Below are positions 48,476 through 59,158 of a DNA stretch of 64,000 nt, one piece after another. The position numbers and the translations under genes were made by a program. The stretch lies in contig NZ_NNBJ01000020.1 in the NCBI RefSeq assembly GCF_002803085.1, positions 87,607-151,606 of the forward strand. Direction: 5' to 3'. This DNA is from Streptomyces sp. CB01201 (GTDB lineage: Bacteria; Actinomycetota; Actinomycetes; Streptomycetales; Streptomycetaceae). The notes beneath the pieces were generated by a model. It made no database searches. It was not told where the DNA came from and saw only the letters and a program-made list of their open reading frames with translations. The first letter of the stretch is position 1. Each line of letters starts with the position of its first letter.

Positions 48476-50830
48476 ATGCAAAGCCCCTCTGATCCGTACG
48501 TCCGTGTCCGCGGTGCCCGTGAGCACAATCTGCGCGGGGTGGACGTCGATGTCCCGCGTGACTGTCTCGCCGTGTTCACCGGCGTCTCCGGGTCGGGGAA
48601 GTCCTCGCTCGCGTTCGGCACGATCTACGCCGAGGCACAGCGGCGCTACTTCGAGTCGGTCGCGCCGTACGCGCGGCGCCTGATCCACCAGGTGGGGGCG
48701 CCGAGGGTCGGTGAGATCTCGGGGCTGCCGCCCGCCGTCTCGCTCGAACAGCGCCGCTCGGCGCCCAGCTCGCGCTCGTCGGTCGGCACGGTGACCACGC
48801 TCTCCAACTCGTTGCGGATGCTGTTCTCCCGGGCCGGCCACTATCCGGCGGGCGCCGAGCGCATGGACTCGGACGCCTTCTCGCCCAACACGGCGGCCGG
48901 CGCCTGCCCCGCGTGCCAGGGCCTCGGCCGCGTCCACCGCACCAGCGAAGACCTGCTCGTGCCCGATCCGTCGCTGTCGATCCGCGAGGGCGCGATCGCC
49001 GCCTGGCCGGGCGCCTGGCAGGGCAAGAACCTGCGCGATGTGCTCGACGCGCTCGGGTACGACGTGGACCGGCCCTGGGGCGAGCTCGACCAGAAGGACC
49101 GGGACTGGATCCTGTTCACCGACGAGCAGCCGGTGGTGACCGTGCATCCGGTGCGCGAGGCGGGGCGCATCCAACGCCCTTACCAGGGAACGTACTTCAG
49201 CGCCCGGCGCTATGTGATGAAGACGTTCGCGGAGAGCAGGAGCCAGACGCTGCGGGCGAAGGCCGAGCGCTTTCTGACCGCCGCCGACTGCCCGGTGTGC
49301 GAGGGCCGCCGGCTGCGGCCCGAGGCGCTGGCCGTGACGTTCGCGGGCCGTACGATCGCCGAGCTCGTCTCCCTCCCGCTCACCGCCCTCGCCGCGCTGC
49401 TCGCCGAGGCGGGCGGTGGTGCGACCGCGGACGTGCTCACCGGCGATCTGCTCTCCCGGATCGCCCCGGTCGTGGAGCTGGGCCTCGGCTATCTGACTCT
49501 GGACCGGACCGCGCCCACCCTCTCGGCGGGCGAACTGCAACGCCTGCGGCTCGCCACTCAGTTGCGCTCGGGCCTGTTCGGCGTGGTGTACGTCCTGGAC
49601 GAGCCGTCGGCGGGGCTGCACCCGGCCGACACCGAGGCGCTGCTCACGGTCCTGGACCGGCTCAAGGAGGCGGGCAACTCGGTGTTCGTGGTCGAGCACC
49701 ACCTGGATGTGATGCGGCACGCGGACTGGCTGGTGGATGTCGGTCCGCTGGCCGGCGAGCACGGCGGCCGGGTGCTGCACAGCGGGCCGCCCGCGGGCCT
49801 GGCGGAGGTGACGGCGTCGGCGACCCGGCGCTTCCTCTTCGACCGCTCCCCCGCACCGCGCCGCACGGTCCGCGCACCACTGCGATGGCTTGAGCTGACC
49901 GGGGTGACCCGGCACAATCTGCGCGGCGTGGACGCGGCGTTCCCGCTGGGGGTGTTCACCGCGGTCACCGGCGTCTCCGGCTCCGGAAAGTCCACCCTTG
50001 TGGATGCGATCACCGAGCAACTCCCGGGCGTGGGACGGCTGGTGAGGGTCGATCAGAAGCCGATCGGCCGGACCCCGCGCTCCAACCTGGCCACCTACAC
50101 CGGCCTCTTCGACGTCGTACGCAAGCTGTTCACGCAGACGCGGGAGGCGAAGGCGCGCGGTTACCGGGCGGGCCGGTTCTCCTTCAACGTGGCGGGCGGC
50201 CGGTGCGAGACGTGCCAGGGCGAGGGTTTCGTGTCGGTCGAGCTGCTCTTCCTGCCGAGCACCTACGCGCCCTGCCCGGACTGCCACGGGGCCCGCTACA
50301 ACCCCGAGACCCTCGAAGTGACCCACGGGGGCCGCAACATCGCCGAGGTCCTCGACCTCACGGTGGAGGCGGCGGCCGAAGCCTTCGCGGACACGCCGTC
50401 GGCCGCCCGCAGCCTGGACGCCCTGCTCGATGTCGGCCTCGGCTATCTGCGCCTGGGCCAGCCCGCCACCGAGCTGTCGGGCGGCGAGGCCCAACGCATC
50501 AAACTGGCAACGGAGTTGCAGCGCCGGCGCCGCGAACACACCCTGTACGTCCTGGACGAGCCGACGACGGGTCTGCACCCGGCCGACGTGGAGATCCTGC
50601 TGCGCCAACTGCACGGCCTGGTCGACGCGGGGCACTCGGTGATCGTCGTCGAGCACGACATGAGCGTGGTCGCGGGCGCCGACTGGGTCCTCGACCTCGG
50701 CCCGGGCGGCGGCGACGAGGGCGGCCACGTGGTGGCCGCGGGCCCCCCGGCCGAGATCGCCGCCACGGCGGCGGGCCGCACGGCACCGTACCTGGCGAGG
50801 GCGCTGGCCGGCGGCGCCCGGTCCCGGTAG
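48476..50830 (+). CDS. Class II UvrA-like excinuclease ATPase (drug-resistance type)
   Basis: A 784-residue double ABC ATPase. Two Walker A loops (GVSGSGKSS near residue 37 and GVSGSGKST near 500), two signatures (LSAGELQRLR and LSGGEAQRIK) and Walker B VYVLDEPSAGLH / LYVLDEPTTGLH are present. Zinc modules appear as CPACQGLG and CETCQGEG...CPDCHGAR. It is about 150 residues shorter than housekeeping UvrA, consistent with loss of the UvrB-binding domain, as in DrrC-type self-resistance UvrA2 proteins. A role in tolerance to DNA-binding compounds is inferred. Confidence 0.85.
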   Translation: MQSPSDPYVRVRGAREHNLRGVDVDVPRDCLAVFTGVSGSGKSSLAFGTIYAEAQRRYFESVAPYARRLIHQVGAPRVGEISGLPPAVSLEQRRSAPSSRSSVGTVTTLSNSLRMLFSRAGHYPAGAERMDSDAFSPNTAAGACPACQGLGRVHRTSEDLLVPDPSLSIREGAIAAWPGAWQGKNLRDVLDALGYDVDRPWGELDQKDRDWILFTDEQPVVTVHPVREAGRIQRPYQGTYFSARRYVMKTFAESRSQTLRAKAERFLTAADCPVCEGRRLRPEALAVTFAGRTIAELVSLPLTALAALLAEAGGGATADVLTGDLLSRIAPVVELGLGYLTLDRTAPTLSAGELQRLRLATQLRSGLFGVVYVLDEPSAGLHPADTEALLTVLDRLKEAGNSVFVVEHHLDVMRHADWLVDVGPLAGEHGGRVLHSGPPAGLAEVTASATRRFLFDRSPAPRRTVRAPLRWLELTGVTRHNLRGVDAAFPLGVFTAVTGVSGSGKSTLVDAITEQLPGVGRLVRVDQKPIGRTPRSNLATYTGLFDVVRKLFTQTREAKARGYRAGRFSFNVAGGRCETCQGEGFVSVELLFLPSTYAPCPDCHGARYNPETLEVTHGGRNIAEVLDLTVEAAAEAFADTPSAARSLDALLDVGLGYLRLGQPATELSGGEAQRIKLATELQRRRREHTLYVLDEPTTGLHPADVEILLRQLHGLVDAGHSVIVVEHDMSVVAGADWVLDLGPGGGDEGGHVVAAGPPAEIAATAAGRTAPYLARALAGGARSR

Positions 50831-50960
50831 GCGAACTGCCCGGGCAGCCTTCGCGGGTCCGGCGACCCTGCGGACAACAACGGCAGACGCGTCGACTCCC
50901 TTGCACCGCAGGTCAGTTGGGGCTCAAGGCAAAGCGCGCGGAATGAATTGGCCTAGACCC

Positions 50961-50985
50961 TTGACCGGTGGTTGGTCCAGACCAA
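50961..50985 (+). promoter_or_regulatory. Chitinase promoter with DasR-type operator (dre)
   Basis: TTGACC (50961-50966) as -35, then the palindrome TTGGTCCAGACCAA (50972-50985) in the spacer; AATCAT (50984-50989) could be the -10 with a 17-nt spacer. TGGTCCAGACCA fits the dre consensus. The layout is the same as upstream of the DasA-like gene. Confidence 0.85.
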
Positions 50986-51031
50986 TCATGGGGCGTCCGC
51001 ACCCTTCTCTCACCCCCGTCGGAGAGCCCCG

Positions 51032-52780
51032 ATGAGACGTCCGAGATCCGTCCGCGCCCTGTTCGCCACGCTCAGTACCGTCGCCGCCTCCGCCGGCCTC
51101 GTCCTCGGGGCCGGGGGCGCCGCGCACGCCGCGACGCCCCTGCCCGCCCATGTCTTCGCGCCGTACTTCGAGGCGTACTCCTCCGACAGCCCCGCCGATC
51201 TCGCGCAGAAGTCCGGCGCCAAGTACCTGACGATGGCGTTCGTGCAGGCCGACACCAAGGGCTCCTGCACCCCGTACTGGAACGGGTCGACCAGCCAGCC
51301 GATCTCGTCCTCCGTGTTCGGCGCCGACATCACCACCATCCGCTCGCGCGGCGGCGATGTCATACCGTCCTTCGGCGGGTACGCGGCCGACAACGGCGGC
51401 ACCGAGATCGCGGACAGCTGCACCAACGTGGACTCGATCGCGGCCGCGTACGAGAAGGTCATCACCACCTACGACCTGTCGCGCCTCGACATGGACATCG
51501 AGGACAACTCGCTCACCAACAAGGCCGGCATCGACCGCCGCAACCAGGCGATCAAGAAGGTGCAGGACTGGGCCGCCGCCAACGGGCGTTCCGTGCAGAT
51601 CTCCTACACCCTGCCCACCACCACGGGCGGCCTCGCCGACAGCGGGCTCGCGGTGCTCAACAGCGCGGTCAAGTACGGCGCGAAGGTCGACGTCGTGAAC
51701 ATCATGACCTTCGACTACTACGACGGCGCCACGCACAACATGGCGAACGACACCCAGACCGCCGCCACCGGCCTCTACAACCAGCTGGCCTCGCTCTACC
51801 CGGGCAAGTCGTCCACCCAGCTGTGGGGCATGGTCGGGGTGACCGAGATGCCGGGCATCGACGACTACGGGGCGGCCGAGACGTTCACCACGGCGGATGC
51901 GACCGCCGTGTACAACTGGGCCACCGCCAAGGGCATCAACACCCTCTCCTTCTGGGCCCTCCAGCGTGACAACGGCGGCTGCCCGGGCACCGGCGGCTCG
52001 GACACCTGCTCCGGCATCGCGCAGGACCCGTGGTACTTCAGCCACACCTTCGAGCCCTTCACCGGGGGCGGCGGACCGGTCCAGGACGACTTCTCGGTGG
52101 CCGTCGCACCCGGCTCGGCCTCCGTCGCGCCCGGCGGCTCCACCACCGCCACCGTGAGCACGGCCGTGACCTCCGGCAGCGCCAAGTCCCTCGCGCTGAC
52201 CGCCACCGGCGCTCCCGCCGGGGTGACCGCGACGCTCACCCCCAGCTCGGTCACGGCGGGCGCCTCGGCGCAGCTCACCGTCGCGGCATCGGCATCCGCC
52301 GCGCCCGGGACGTACCCGATCACCCTCACCGGCACGGCGGGCACGCTCACCCACTCGACGACGTTCACGCTCACCGTGTCGGGCCCCGGCGGCAACACCG
52401 GCGCGCTCGTCAACGGCGGTTTCGAGAGCGGTTCGCTCACTCCGTGGACCTGTGACAGCGGGGCCGCCGTGGTGGCGAGCCCGGTGCACGGCGGCACGCA
52501 CGCGCTGAAGACCGCGCCGACCTCCTCGACGACCGGCGAGTGCGCGCAGACGCTCACCCTGGCCCCCAACACCAAGTACACGCTGAGCGGTTGGGTGCAG
52601 GGCAGCTACGCCTACCTCGGGGTCCGGGGCGGCGCGACCGGTAGTGCGTGGACCAGCTCCACCGGCTGGTCCCAGCTGACCGTGCCGTTCACGACCGGCG
52701 CCTCGGGCACCGTCACCGTCTATCTGCACGGCTGGTACGGGCAGGGCTCGGTGTACGGGGACGATCTGTCGGTCGCCTAG
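51032..52780 (+). CDS. Secreted chitinase, GH18 with Ig-like and carbohydrate-binding domains
   Basis: A 582-residue exported enzyme. Signal peptide 1-34 (cut near AHA); GH18 barrel about 38-350 with the catalytic strand RLDMDIED, Glu157 being the proton donor and Asp153/Asp155 in place (the first Asp of DxxDxDxE is Ser150); an Ig-like linker domain (about 352-455); and a C-terminal CBM (VNGGFESGSLTPWTCDSGA, ending in YGDDLSVA) of the CBM4/9-like type. Expression should respond to N-acetylglucosamine through the upstream dre. GGAGAG precedes ATG 51032. Confidence 0.9.
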   Translation: MRRPRSVRALFATLSTVAASAGLVLGAGGAAHAATPLPAHVFAPYFEAYSSDSPADLAQKSGAKYLTMAFVQADTKGSCTPYWNGSTSQPISSSVFGADITTIRSRGGDVIPSFGGYAADNGGTEIADSCTNVDSIAAAYEKVITTYDLSRLDMDIEDNSLTNKAGIDRRNQAIKKVQDWAAANGRSVQISYTLPTTTGGLADSGLAVLNSAVKYGAKVDVVNIMTFDYYDGATHNMANDTQTAATGLYNQLASLYPGKSSTQLWGMVGVTEMPGIDDYGAAETFTTADATAVYNWATAKGINTLSFWALQRDNGGCPGTGGSDTCSGIAQDPWYFSHTFEPFTGGGGPVQDDFSVAVAPGSASVAPGGSTTATVSTAVTSGSAKSLALTATGAPAGVTATLTPSSVTAGASAQLTVAASASAAPGTYPITLTGTAGTLTHSTTFTLTVSGPGGNTGALVNGGFESGSLTPWTCDSGAAVVASPVHGGTHALKTAPTSSTTGECAQTLTLAPNTKYTLSGWVQGSYAYLGVRGGATGSAWTSSTGWSQLTVPFTTGASGTVTVYLHGWYGQGSVYGDDLSVA

Positions 52781-52814
52781 CCAATCCGACGCTCACACAG
52801 GTGAGTTGGGCACA

Positions 52815-52855
52815 GGAGGGACGCGCCGCCGGGGACACCCGGGGCGCGTCCCTCC
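52815..52855. terminator. Terminator between chitinase and sdhB
   Basis: 13-bp stem (52815-52827 with 52843-52855) and a loop that itself pairs (CCGGG/CCCGG), between convergent genes. Confidence 0.85.
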
Positions 52856-52858
52856 GCG

Positions 52859-53610
52859 TCAGCGGCCCACCTTGCGCGCCTTGCGGGTCGCCCGCAGCCA
52901 CTCCTTGTTCATGGCCGCGATCGACGGCAGCGGGATGCCCTTGGGGCAGGCCGTCGCGCACTCCCCCGTCAGGGTGCAGCCGCCGAAGCCCTCGTCGTCC
53001 ATCTGCCCGACCATGTCCAGGACCCGGGTCTCGCGCTCGGGCGCGCCCTGCGGCAGCACGTTCAGGTGGTTGACCTTGGCCGAGGTGAAGAGCATCGCCG
53101 AGCCGTTGGGGCAGGCCGCCACACAGGCGCCGCAGCCGATGCACTCGGCATGCTCGAAGGCGACATCGGCATCGGGCTTGGGCACCGGGGTGGCATGCGC
53201 CTCGGGGGCGGCGCCGGTCGGCACGCTGATGTAGCCGCCGGCCTGGATGATCCGGTCGAAGGACGAGCGGTCCACCACCAGATCCTTGACCACCGGGAAC
53301 GCCGAGGCGCGCCAGGGCTCGACGTCGATGGTGTCGCCGTCGCTGAACGACCGCATGTGGAGCTGGCACGTGGTGGTCCGCTCGGGGCCGTGGGCGTCGC
53401 CGTTGATGACGAGCGAGCAGGCCCCGCAGATGCCCTCGCGGCAGTCGTGGTCGAAGGCGACGGGCTCCTCGCCCCTGAGGGTGAGTTCCTCGTTGAGGGT
53501 GTCGAGCATTTCGAGGAAGGACATGTCCGCCGAGATGTCGTCGACCTCGTAAGTGGCCATGGCGCCGGGCGAGTCGGCGTTCTTCTGGCGCCAGACGCGC
53601 AGGGTGAGCT

Positions 53611-53614
<4 letters not shown>
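52859..53614 (-). CDS. sdhB: Succinate dehydrogenase/fumarate reductase iron-sulfur subunit
   Basis: A 251-residue electron-transfer subunit. DHDCREGICGACSLV binds the 2Fe-2S cluster; CIGCGACVAACPNG and CTLTGECATACPKGIP bind the 4Fe-4S and 3Fe-4S-type clusters. It passes electrons from SdhA to the membrane subunit SdhC. It is the last gene of sdhCAB; its ATG overlaps the sdhA stop (ATGA). Confidence 0.95.
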
Positions 53615-55560
<1,946 letters not shown>

Positions 55561-55561
55561 G

Positions 55562-56278
55562 TCAGCTCACCACTCCGGTCATGACGGCGACGGGTACGGA
55601 GACGAATCCGGCGAAGAGCAGCACGGCGAGGACGTTGGCGAGGGTCTTCAGGAGCCGGTCGCGGGTGGCGTTGCCGACGCCGAGCGTCTGGGCGGCGCTC
55701 CAGAAGCCGTGCTGGACGTGCAGGGCGAGCGCGGCCATCGCCACGATGTAGATCGTGTTCCCGTACCAGGTGGAGAACGTGTCCACGACGTTCTGGTAGG
55801 GGTGGCCGGGCCGGAAGCCGGAGTGCACGGTGCCGGTCGTCAGGTCCAGGATGTGCCAGACGATGAACAGCGCCAGGATGATGCCGCCCCAGCGCATGGT
55901 GCGGGTCGCGTAGCTCGCCCGGGCCCGCTTGTGGACGTAACCGCCGGGCCGCGCCCGGATGTCGCGGCGGCTGAGCTGGTACGCGGCGACGGCGTGGCCC
56001 ACCACGGCGGCCACGAGCACCACGCGGATCAGCCAGAGCGCCCACTCGTAGTGCAGGAAGGGCTCGCCGATGGTGCGCAGCCAGTGCGCGTACGAGTCGA
56101 ACTGGCCGGCCCCGAAGAAGATCTTCAGGTTGCCCATCATGTGCACGACCAGGTAGGACAGCATGATCAGACCGCTCACGGCCATGACCGTCTTCTTGCC
56201 GACGGTGGAGTCCCAGAGTGTGCGCGGCATGGACGGTCGTTTGTCCGTCCGTTTGTCGGTGCGCGTTGCCAGAGCCAT
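55562..56278 (-). CDS. sdhC: Succinate dehydrogenase cytochrome b subunit
   Basis: A 238-residue membrane anchor with five hydrophobic helices. Histidines for the two b hemes are in VVHMMGNLKIFFG, VVGHAVAAYQL, FIVWHILDLTTG and ALHVQHGFWSAAQ, matching the single-anchor di-heme type. It is the first gene of the operon and is divergent from the LysR regulator, with a LysR-type box between them. Confidence 0.95.
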   Translation of the reverse strand: MALATRTDKRTDKRPSMPRTLWDSTVGKKTVMAVSGLIMLSYLVVHMMGNLKIFFGAGQFDSYAHWLRTIGEPFLHYEWALWLIRVVLVAAVVGHAVAAYQLSRRDIRARPGGYVHKRARASYATRTMRWGGIILALFIVWHILDLTTGTVHSGFRPGHPYQNVVDTFSTWYGNTIYIVAMAALALHVQHGFWSAAQTLGVGNATRDRLLKTLANVLAVLLFAGFVSVPVAVMTGVVS

Positions 56279-56337
56279 GTCATCGACGCTAGAGGCGAAC
56301 GACCCAAGAGGTCCAAGACATGGTTCGGCTCATCTCC

Positions 56338-56352
56338 ATAGGGATGGCCTAT
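56338..56352. promoter_or_regulatory. LysR-type box between sdhC and the LysR gene
   Basis: ATAGG-N5-CCTAT, containing T39-N11-A51 (last two digits of position), 60 bases from the sdhC start and ten from the LysR start. Fits autoregulation plus control of sdhCAB. Confidence 0.65.
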
Positions 56353-56361
56353 CGTAGGAGC

Positions 56362-57264
56362 ATGCAGTTCCAGCAGCTCCTCTACTTCGTGGCGGTCGCC
56401 GAGACCCGGCACTTCACCCGGGCCGCCGAGCGCGTGCATGTCTCGCAGCCCTCGCTCTCCCAGCAGATCAAGGCGCTGGAGAACGAGCTGGGCGCCGAGC
56501 TGTTCAGCCGCGCCCGGGGCAACATCGCGCTCACCGACGCGGGCGAGGCGCTGCTGCCGCTGGCCCGGCGCATCCTGGCGGACGCGGACACCGCCCGGAT
56601 CGAGGTGCAGGAGCTGGCTCAGCTCCGGCGCGGGCGGGTGCGGCTCGGGGCGACGCCGAGTCTGTGCACGGGGCTGCTGCCGGACGTGCTGCGCGCCTTC
56701 CACGACCGCCACCCCGGCATCCAGCTCCTCATCGAGGAGGGCGGCTCGCACGATCTGGTCCGTGAACTGGCGCGCGGTGCACTGGACTTGGCGCTCATCG
56801 TGCTGCCGCTGCCGGCCGCGTCCCCGGCCCTCACCACGATCGAGCTGCTCCAGGAGGACCTGGTGGTGGTCTCCTCGGCCGCCGAGCCGGCGCCCGGCTC
56901 GGACGCCTCGGTGCGCGTCGCCGATCTGCGCGAGGCCCCCCTGGTGATGTTCCGGCACGGCTACGACCTGCGGGAGCTCACGGTGGCCGCCTGCCGTGCC
57001 GAGGGCTTCGAGCCCGCCTTCACGGTGGAGGGCGGCGAGATGGACGCGGTGCTCGGCTTCGTGCGGGCCGGGCTCGGGGTCGCCGTGGTGCCGAGCATGG
57101 TGGCGGCGCGGACCAGGGACCTGCGGGTGACCCCGCTGGCCCGCCCCGGCCTGCGCCGCACCATCGCCCTGGCCCACCGCAGCGACGTGGACCCGCCGCG
57201 CGCCGCACGGGAGTTGCAGCGGGTCCTGCTGAGCATCGGGACCGGTCGGCGCTCGGGCGGCTGA
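56362..57264 (+). CDS. LysR family transcriptional regulator
   Basis: A 300-residue regulator with the N-terminal winged helix (FQQLLYFVAVAETRHFTRAAERVHVSQPSLSQQIKALENELG) and a C-terminal effector-binding domain (LRLGATPSL-type start, VVSSAAEPAPG, GEMDAVLGFVRAGLGVAVVPSM). MQFQQLLYFV at 56362 is the usual LysR start; GGAG is only one base away, so ATG 56344 (MAYRRSMQF) is an alternative. Its divergent target is probably the sdh operon. Confidence 0.85.
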   Translation: MQFQQLLYFVAVAETRHFTRAAERVHVSQPSLSQQIKALENELGAELFSRARGNIALTDAGEALLPLARRILADADTARIEVQELAQLRRGRVRLGATPSLCTGLLPDVLRAFHDRHPGIQLLIEEGGSHDLVRELARGALDLALIVLPLPAASPALTTIELLQEDLVVVSSAAEPAPGSDASVRVADLREAPLVMFRHGYDLRELTVAACRAEGFEPAFTVEGGEMDAVLGFVRAGLGVAVVPSMVAARTRDLRVTPLARPGLRRTIALAHRSDVDPPRAARELQRVLLSIGTGRRSGG

Positions 57265-57283
57265 CCGGTCCCGGGGGCGTGGA

Positions 57284-57313
57284 CCGGGTCCGGGTCCGGG
57301 TCCGGGTCCGGGT
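57284..57313. repeat. Five tandem copies of CCGGGT
   Basis: A perfect hexanucleotide array that runs into the 3' end of the lysozyme/lectin gene; the stop codon (57313-57315) uses its last base. Slippage here could alter that gene's C-terminus. Confidence 0.85.
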
Positions 57314-58842
57314 CAGCCGACGGGCGGCCCCGCCGTGGTGTTGAGCCAGGCCCACTCGGACCAGGACGAGAAGCCGGTCTGCCAGCGGTGGTGGACGCCG
57401 TCCCGGCTCGTACCGAAGACCTCGATGCGACCGTCGGCGTTGGCCGCGGCGACGACCTCGGAACCTCCGCCGCCGAACGTCTCCCACTGGCCGTACGGGG
57501 CGTTCACCCCGGTCTGCCACAGGTGCTGGGCCACACTGCCGTTGATCGCGAACACCTCCACCCGGCCGTCGGGCGAGCGCTCACTGGTGAGCTGGGAGTC
57601 GGCGGGCCCACCGGTGGGCTCCCAGCCGGACCAACTGGTGGCATTCGTCTGGTACTTGTGGAAGACGCCCTTGGGGCCCGAGGCGAAGACCTCAAGGCGG
57701 CCGTCCTGGTTGTGATCCACCGTCAGATCGTGGCCGCCGCCGCCGAATTCCTCCCACGCGGACCAGCCGCCGTTCACCGCGGTCTGGAACTGGTGCTGGA
57801 ACACATCGCCGTTGATGGCGAAGACCTCCAGACGGCCGTCCGCCGACTTCTCCATCTCCACCTGGCTGTCGGCGGGGCCGCCGCCCGCGGACTCCCACTG
57901 CGACCAGCCGCTGTTCGCCGCGGTCTGGTAGCGGTGGAAGAGCCCCTTCGGGTTGGAGGCGAAGACCTCCATGCGACCGTCACCGTTCGTGCCGACCGCT
58001 ATGTCCTTGCCGCCGCCACCGAAGTCCTCCCAGCCGGACCAGCCGCCCGAGGGAGCCGTCTGGTACCGGTGCTGGAACACATTGCCGTTGATCGCGAAGA
58101 GTTCGAGCCGGCCGTCCGCGTTCGGGCCGATCGCCAACTCGGCGCCGCCCGGGCCGCCCAGGGACTCCCACTCGGACCAGTTCCCGTTCACCCCCACCTG
58201 CCAGGCGTGGTGAACGCCGTCGGCGCCCGCCGCGAAGACCTCAAGCCGGCCGTCCGCCGAACGGGCCGACACCACCCGCCCGGACTCGGAGGGGAACACC
58301 AGGGGGGCCGGGCCCGGTTCATGGTGGCCGAGGCGGTCCACCGCGTCCTGTGCCTCGCCCATGTGGCGCAGGTGAGCGCGCTGGTTGTAGGTGGACCAGG
58401 CGCCCCAGTCGGTGCCGCCGGAGGAGATGGCGTAGGCCGCGTTCGCGTTGCACTGGGGGTCGAAGGCGCAGTTGTCGTCGATCTCGCGGTGCCAGTAGCT
58501 GTTGATCTGCCACAGGCCCCGGTCCGTGGAGGGCGGGGTGTTGTTCTGGACGTTGGTCGCCGACGGGTTGCAGCTGGACTCGGCCAGGGCCACCGCGACG
58601 GCGGTCACCAGGGCGTCGCCCCGGAAGCCCGCGGTGTAGCCGACCTGGGCGCACAGGTCGCTGGGCGCGGCGGAGGCGGGCGAGGCGCCGGCCAGGATCC
58701 CCGCCGCGAGCAGTATGGAGGCGAACATCGCCATGACGACGCGGTGGGGCGCTCTGCGGGCGCGCCGCACGGCGGACTGCGAGTGCGGCGACCCGGCGCG
58801 GCCGAGCGGTCCGCGGAGGCGGGTGGGGTGGCGCGCGGTCAA
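57313..58842 (-). CDS. Secreted lysozyme-like/transglycosylase domain fused to a PLL-type lectin propeller
   Basis: A 509-residue exported protein. A long n-region precedes the hydrophobic signal (about 37-58, cut near ASA). Residues 60-170 form a lysozyme-like domain with the catalytic Glu in VALAESSCNP, RGLWQIN and several Cys. Residues about 185-505 are seven repeats of about 46 residues with the core (A/G)DGR(L/M/V/I)EVFA...W(S/G)xWE, fitting a seven-bladed PLL/fucose-lectin beta-propeller. It probably cuts peptidoglycan while bound to a surface glycan. TTG 58842 is supported by AGGAGG five bases upstream. Confidence 0.85.
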   Translation of the reverse strand: MTARHPTRLRGPLGRAGSPHSQSAVRRARRAPHRVVMAMFASILLAAGILAGASPASAAPSDLCAQVGYTAGFRGDALVTAVAVALAESSCNPSATNVQNNTPPSTDRGLWQINSYWHREIDDNCAFDPQCNANAAYAISSGGTDWGAWSTYNQRAHLRHMGEAQDAVDRLGHHEPGPAPLVFPSESGRVVSARSADGRLEVFAAGADGVHHAWQVGVNGNWSEWESLGGPGGAELAIGPNADGRLELFAINGNVFQHRYQTAPSGGWSGWEDFGGGGKDIAVGTNGDGRMEVFASNPKGLFHRYQTAANSGWSQWESAGGGPADSQVEMEKSADGRLEVFAINGDVFQHQFQTAVNGGWSAWEEFGGGGHDLTVDHNQDGRLEVFASGPKGVFHKYQTNATSWSGWEPTGGPADSQLTSERSPDGRVEVFAINGSVAQHLWQTGVNAPYGQWETFGGGGSEVVAAANADGRIEVFGTSRDGVHHRWQTGFSSWSEWAWLNTTAGPPVG

Positions 58843-59158
58843 CGTGACCTCCTGGGAAGCGCGGTGACGGTTCGTCCAACCGTCGGGTGCCGAGCGCTTC
58901 GGAAGGTAGCGACGCGCTTCTCGAACGGAGAATCCGGAACCTTACGGGCTGACAGGACGGGGCCGCGTGGGCTACGCGCCCCGGCGCCGGGGCGTCGGAG
59001 CCGCCGGGCGCGGAGGCCTTGCTGGGGCCGCCGGGCGGCCGACCCCTTGCTGGGCCGCCGGAGCCGCCGGGCCGCGGCAGAGCACCGCACTCGACCGGGC
59101 CCCGGGCGCCATGAGGAGGGCCCCGGGGCCCGGTCGGGTCGGACCGCGGGGACTTCGC
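58843..59158. other. Intergenic region between the GGDEF-EAL and lysozyme/lectin genes
   Basis: About 316 bases. It holds a palindrome TTCTC-GAACG-GAGAA (58918-58932), 76 bases before the lysozyme/lectin start, two near copies of CCTTGCTGGGxCCGCCGG (about 59018-59060) and a strong hairpin near 59093-59135. No gene was seen. Confidence 0.5.
59093..59135 (-). terminator. Terminator after the GGDEF-EAL gene
   Basis: 14-bp perfect stem (59093-59106 with 59122-59135) and a 15-nt loop, 24 bases beyond the stop. Confidence 0.8.

Noticed and set aside
48443..50728. 761-codon minus frame over the UvrA-like gene
   Set aside because: Walker and ABC signature motifs are on the plus strand; the antisense frame has none.
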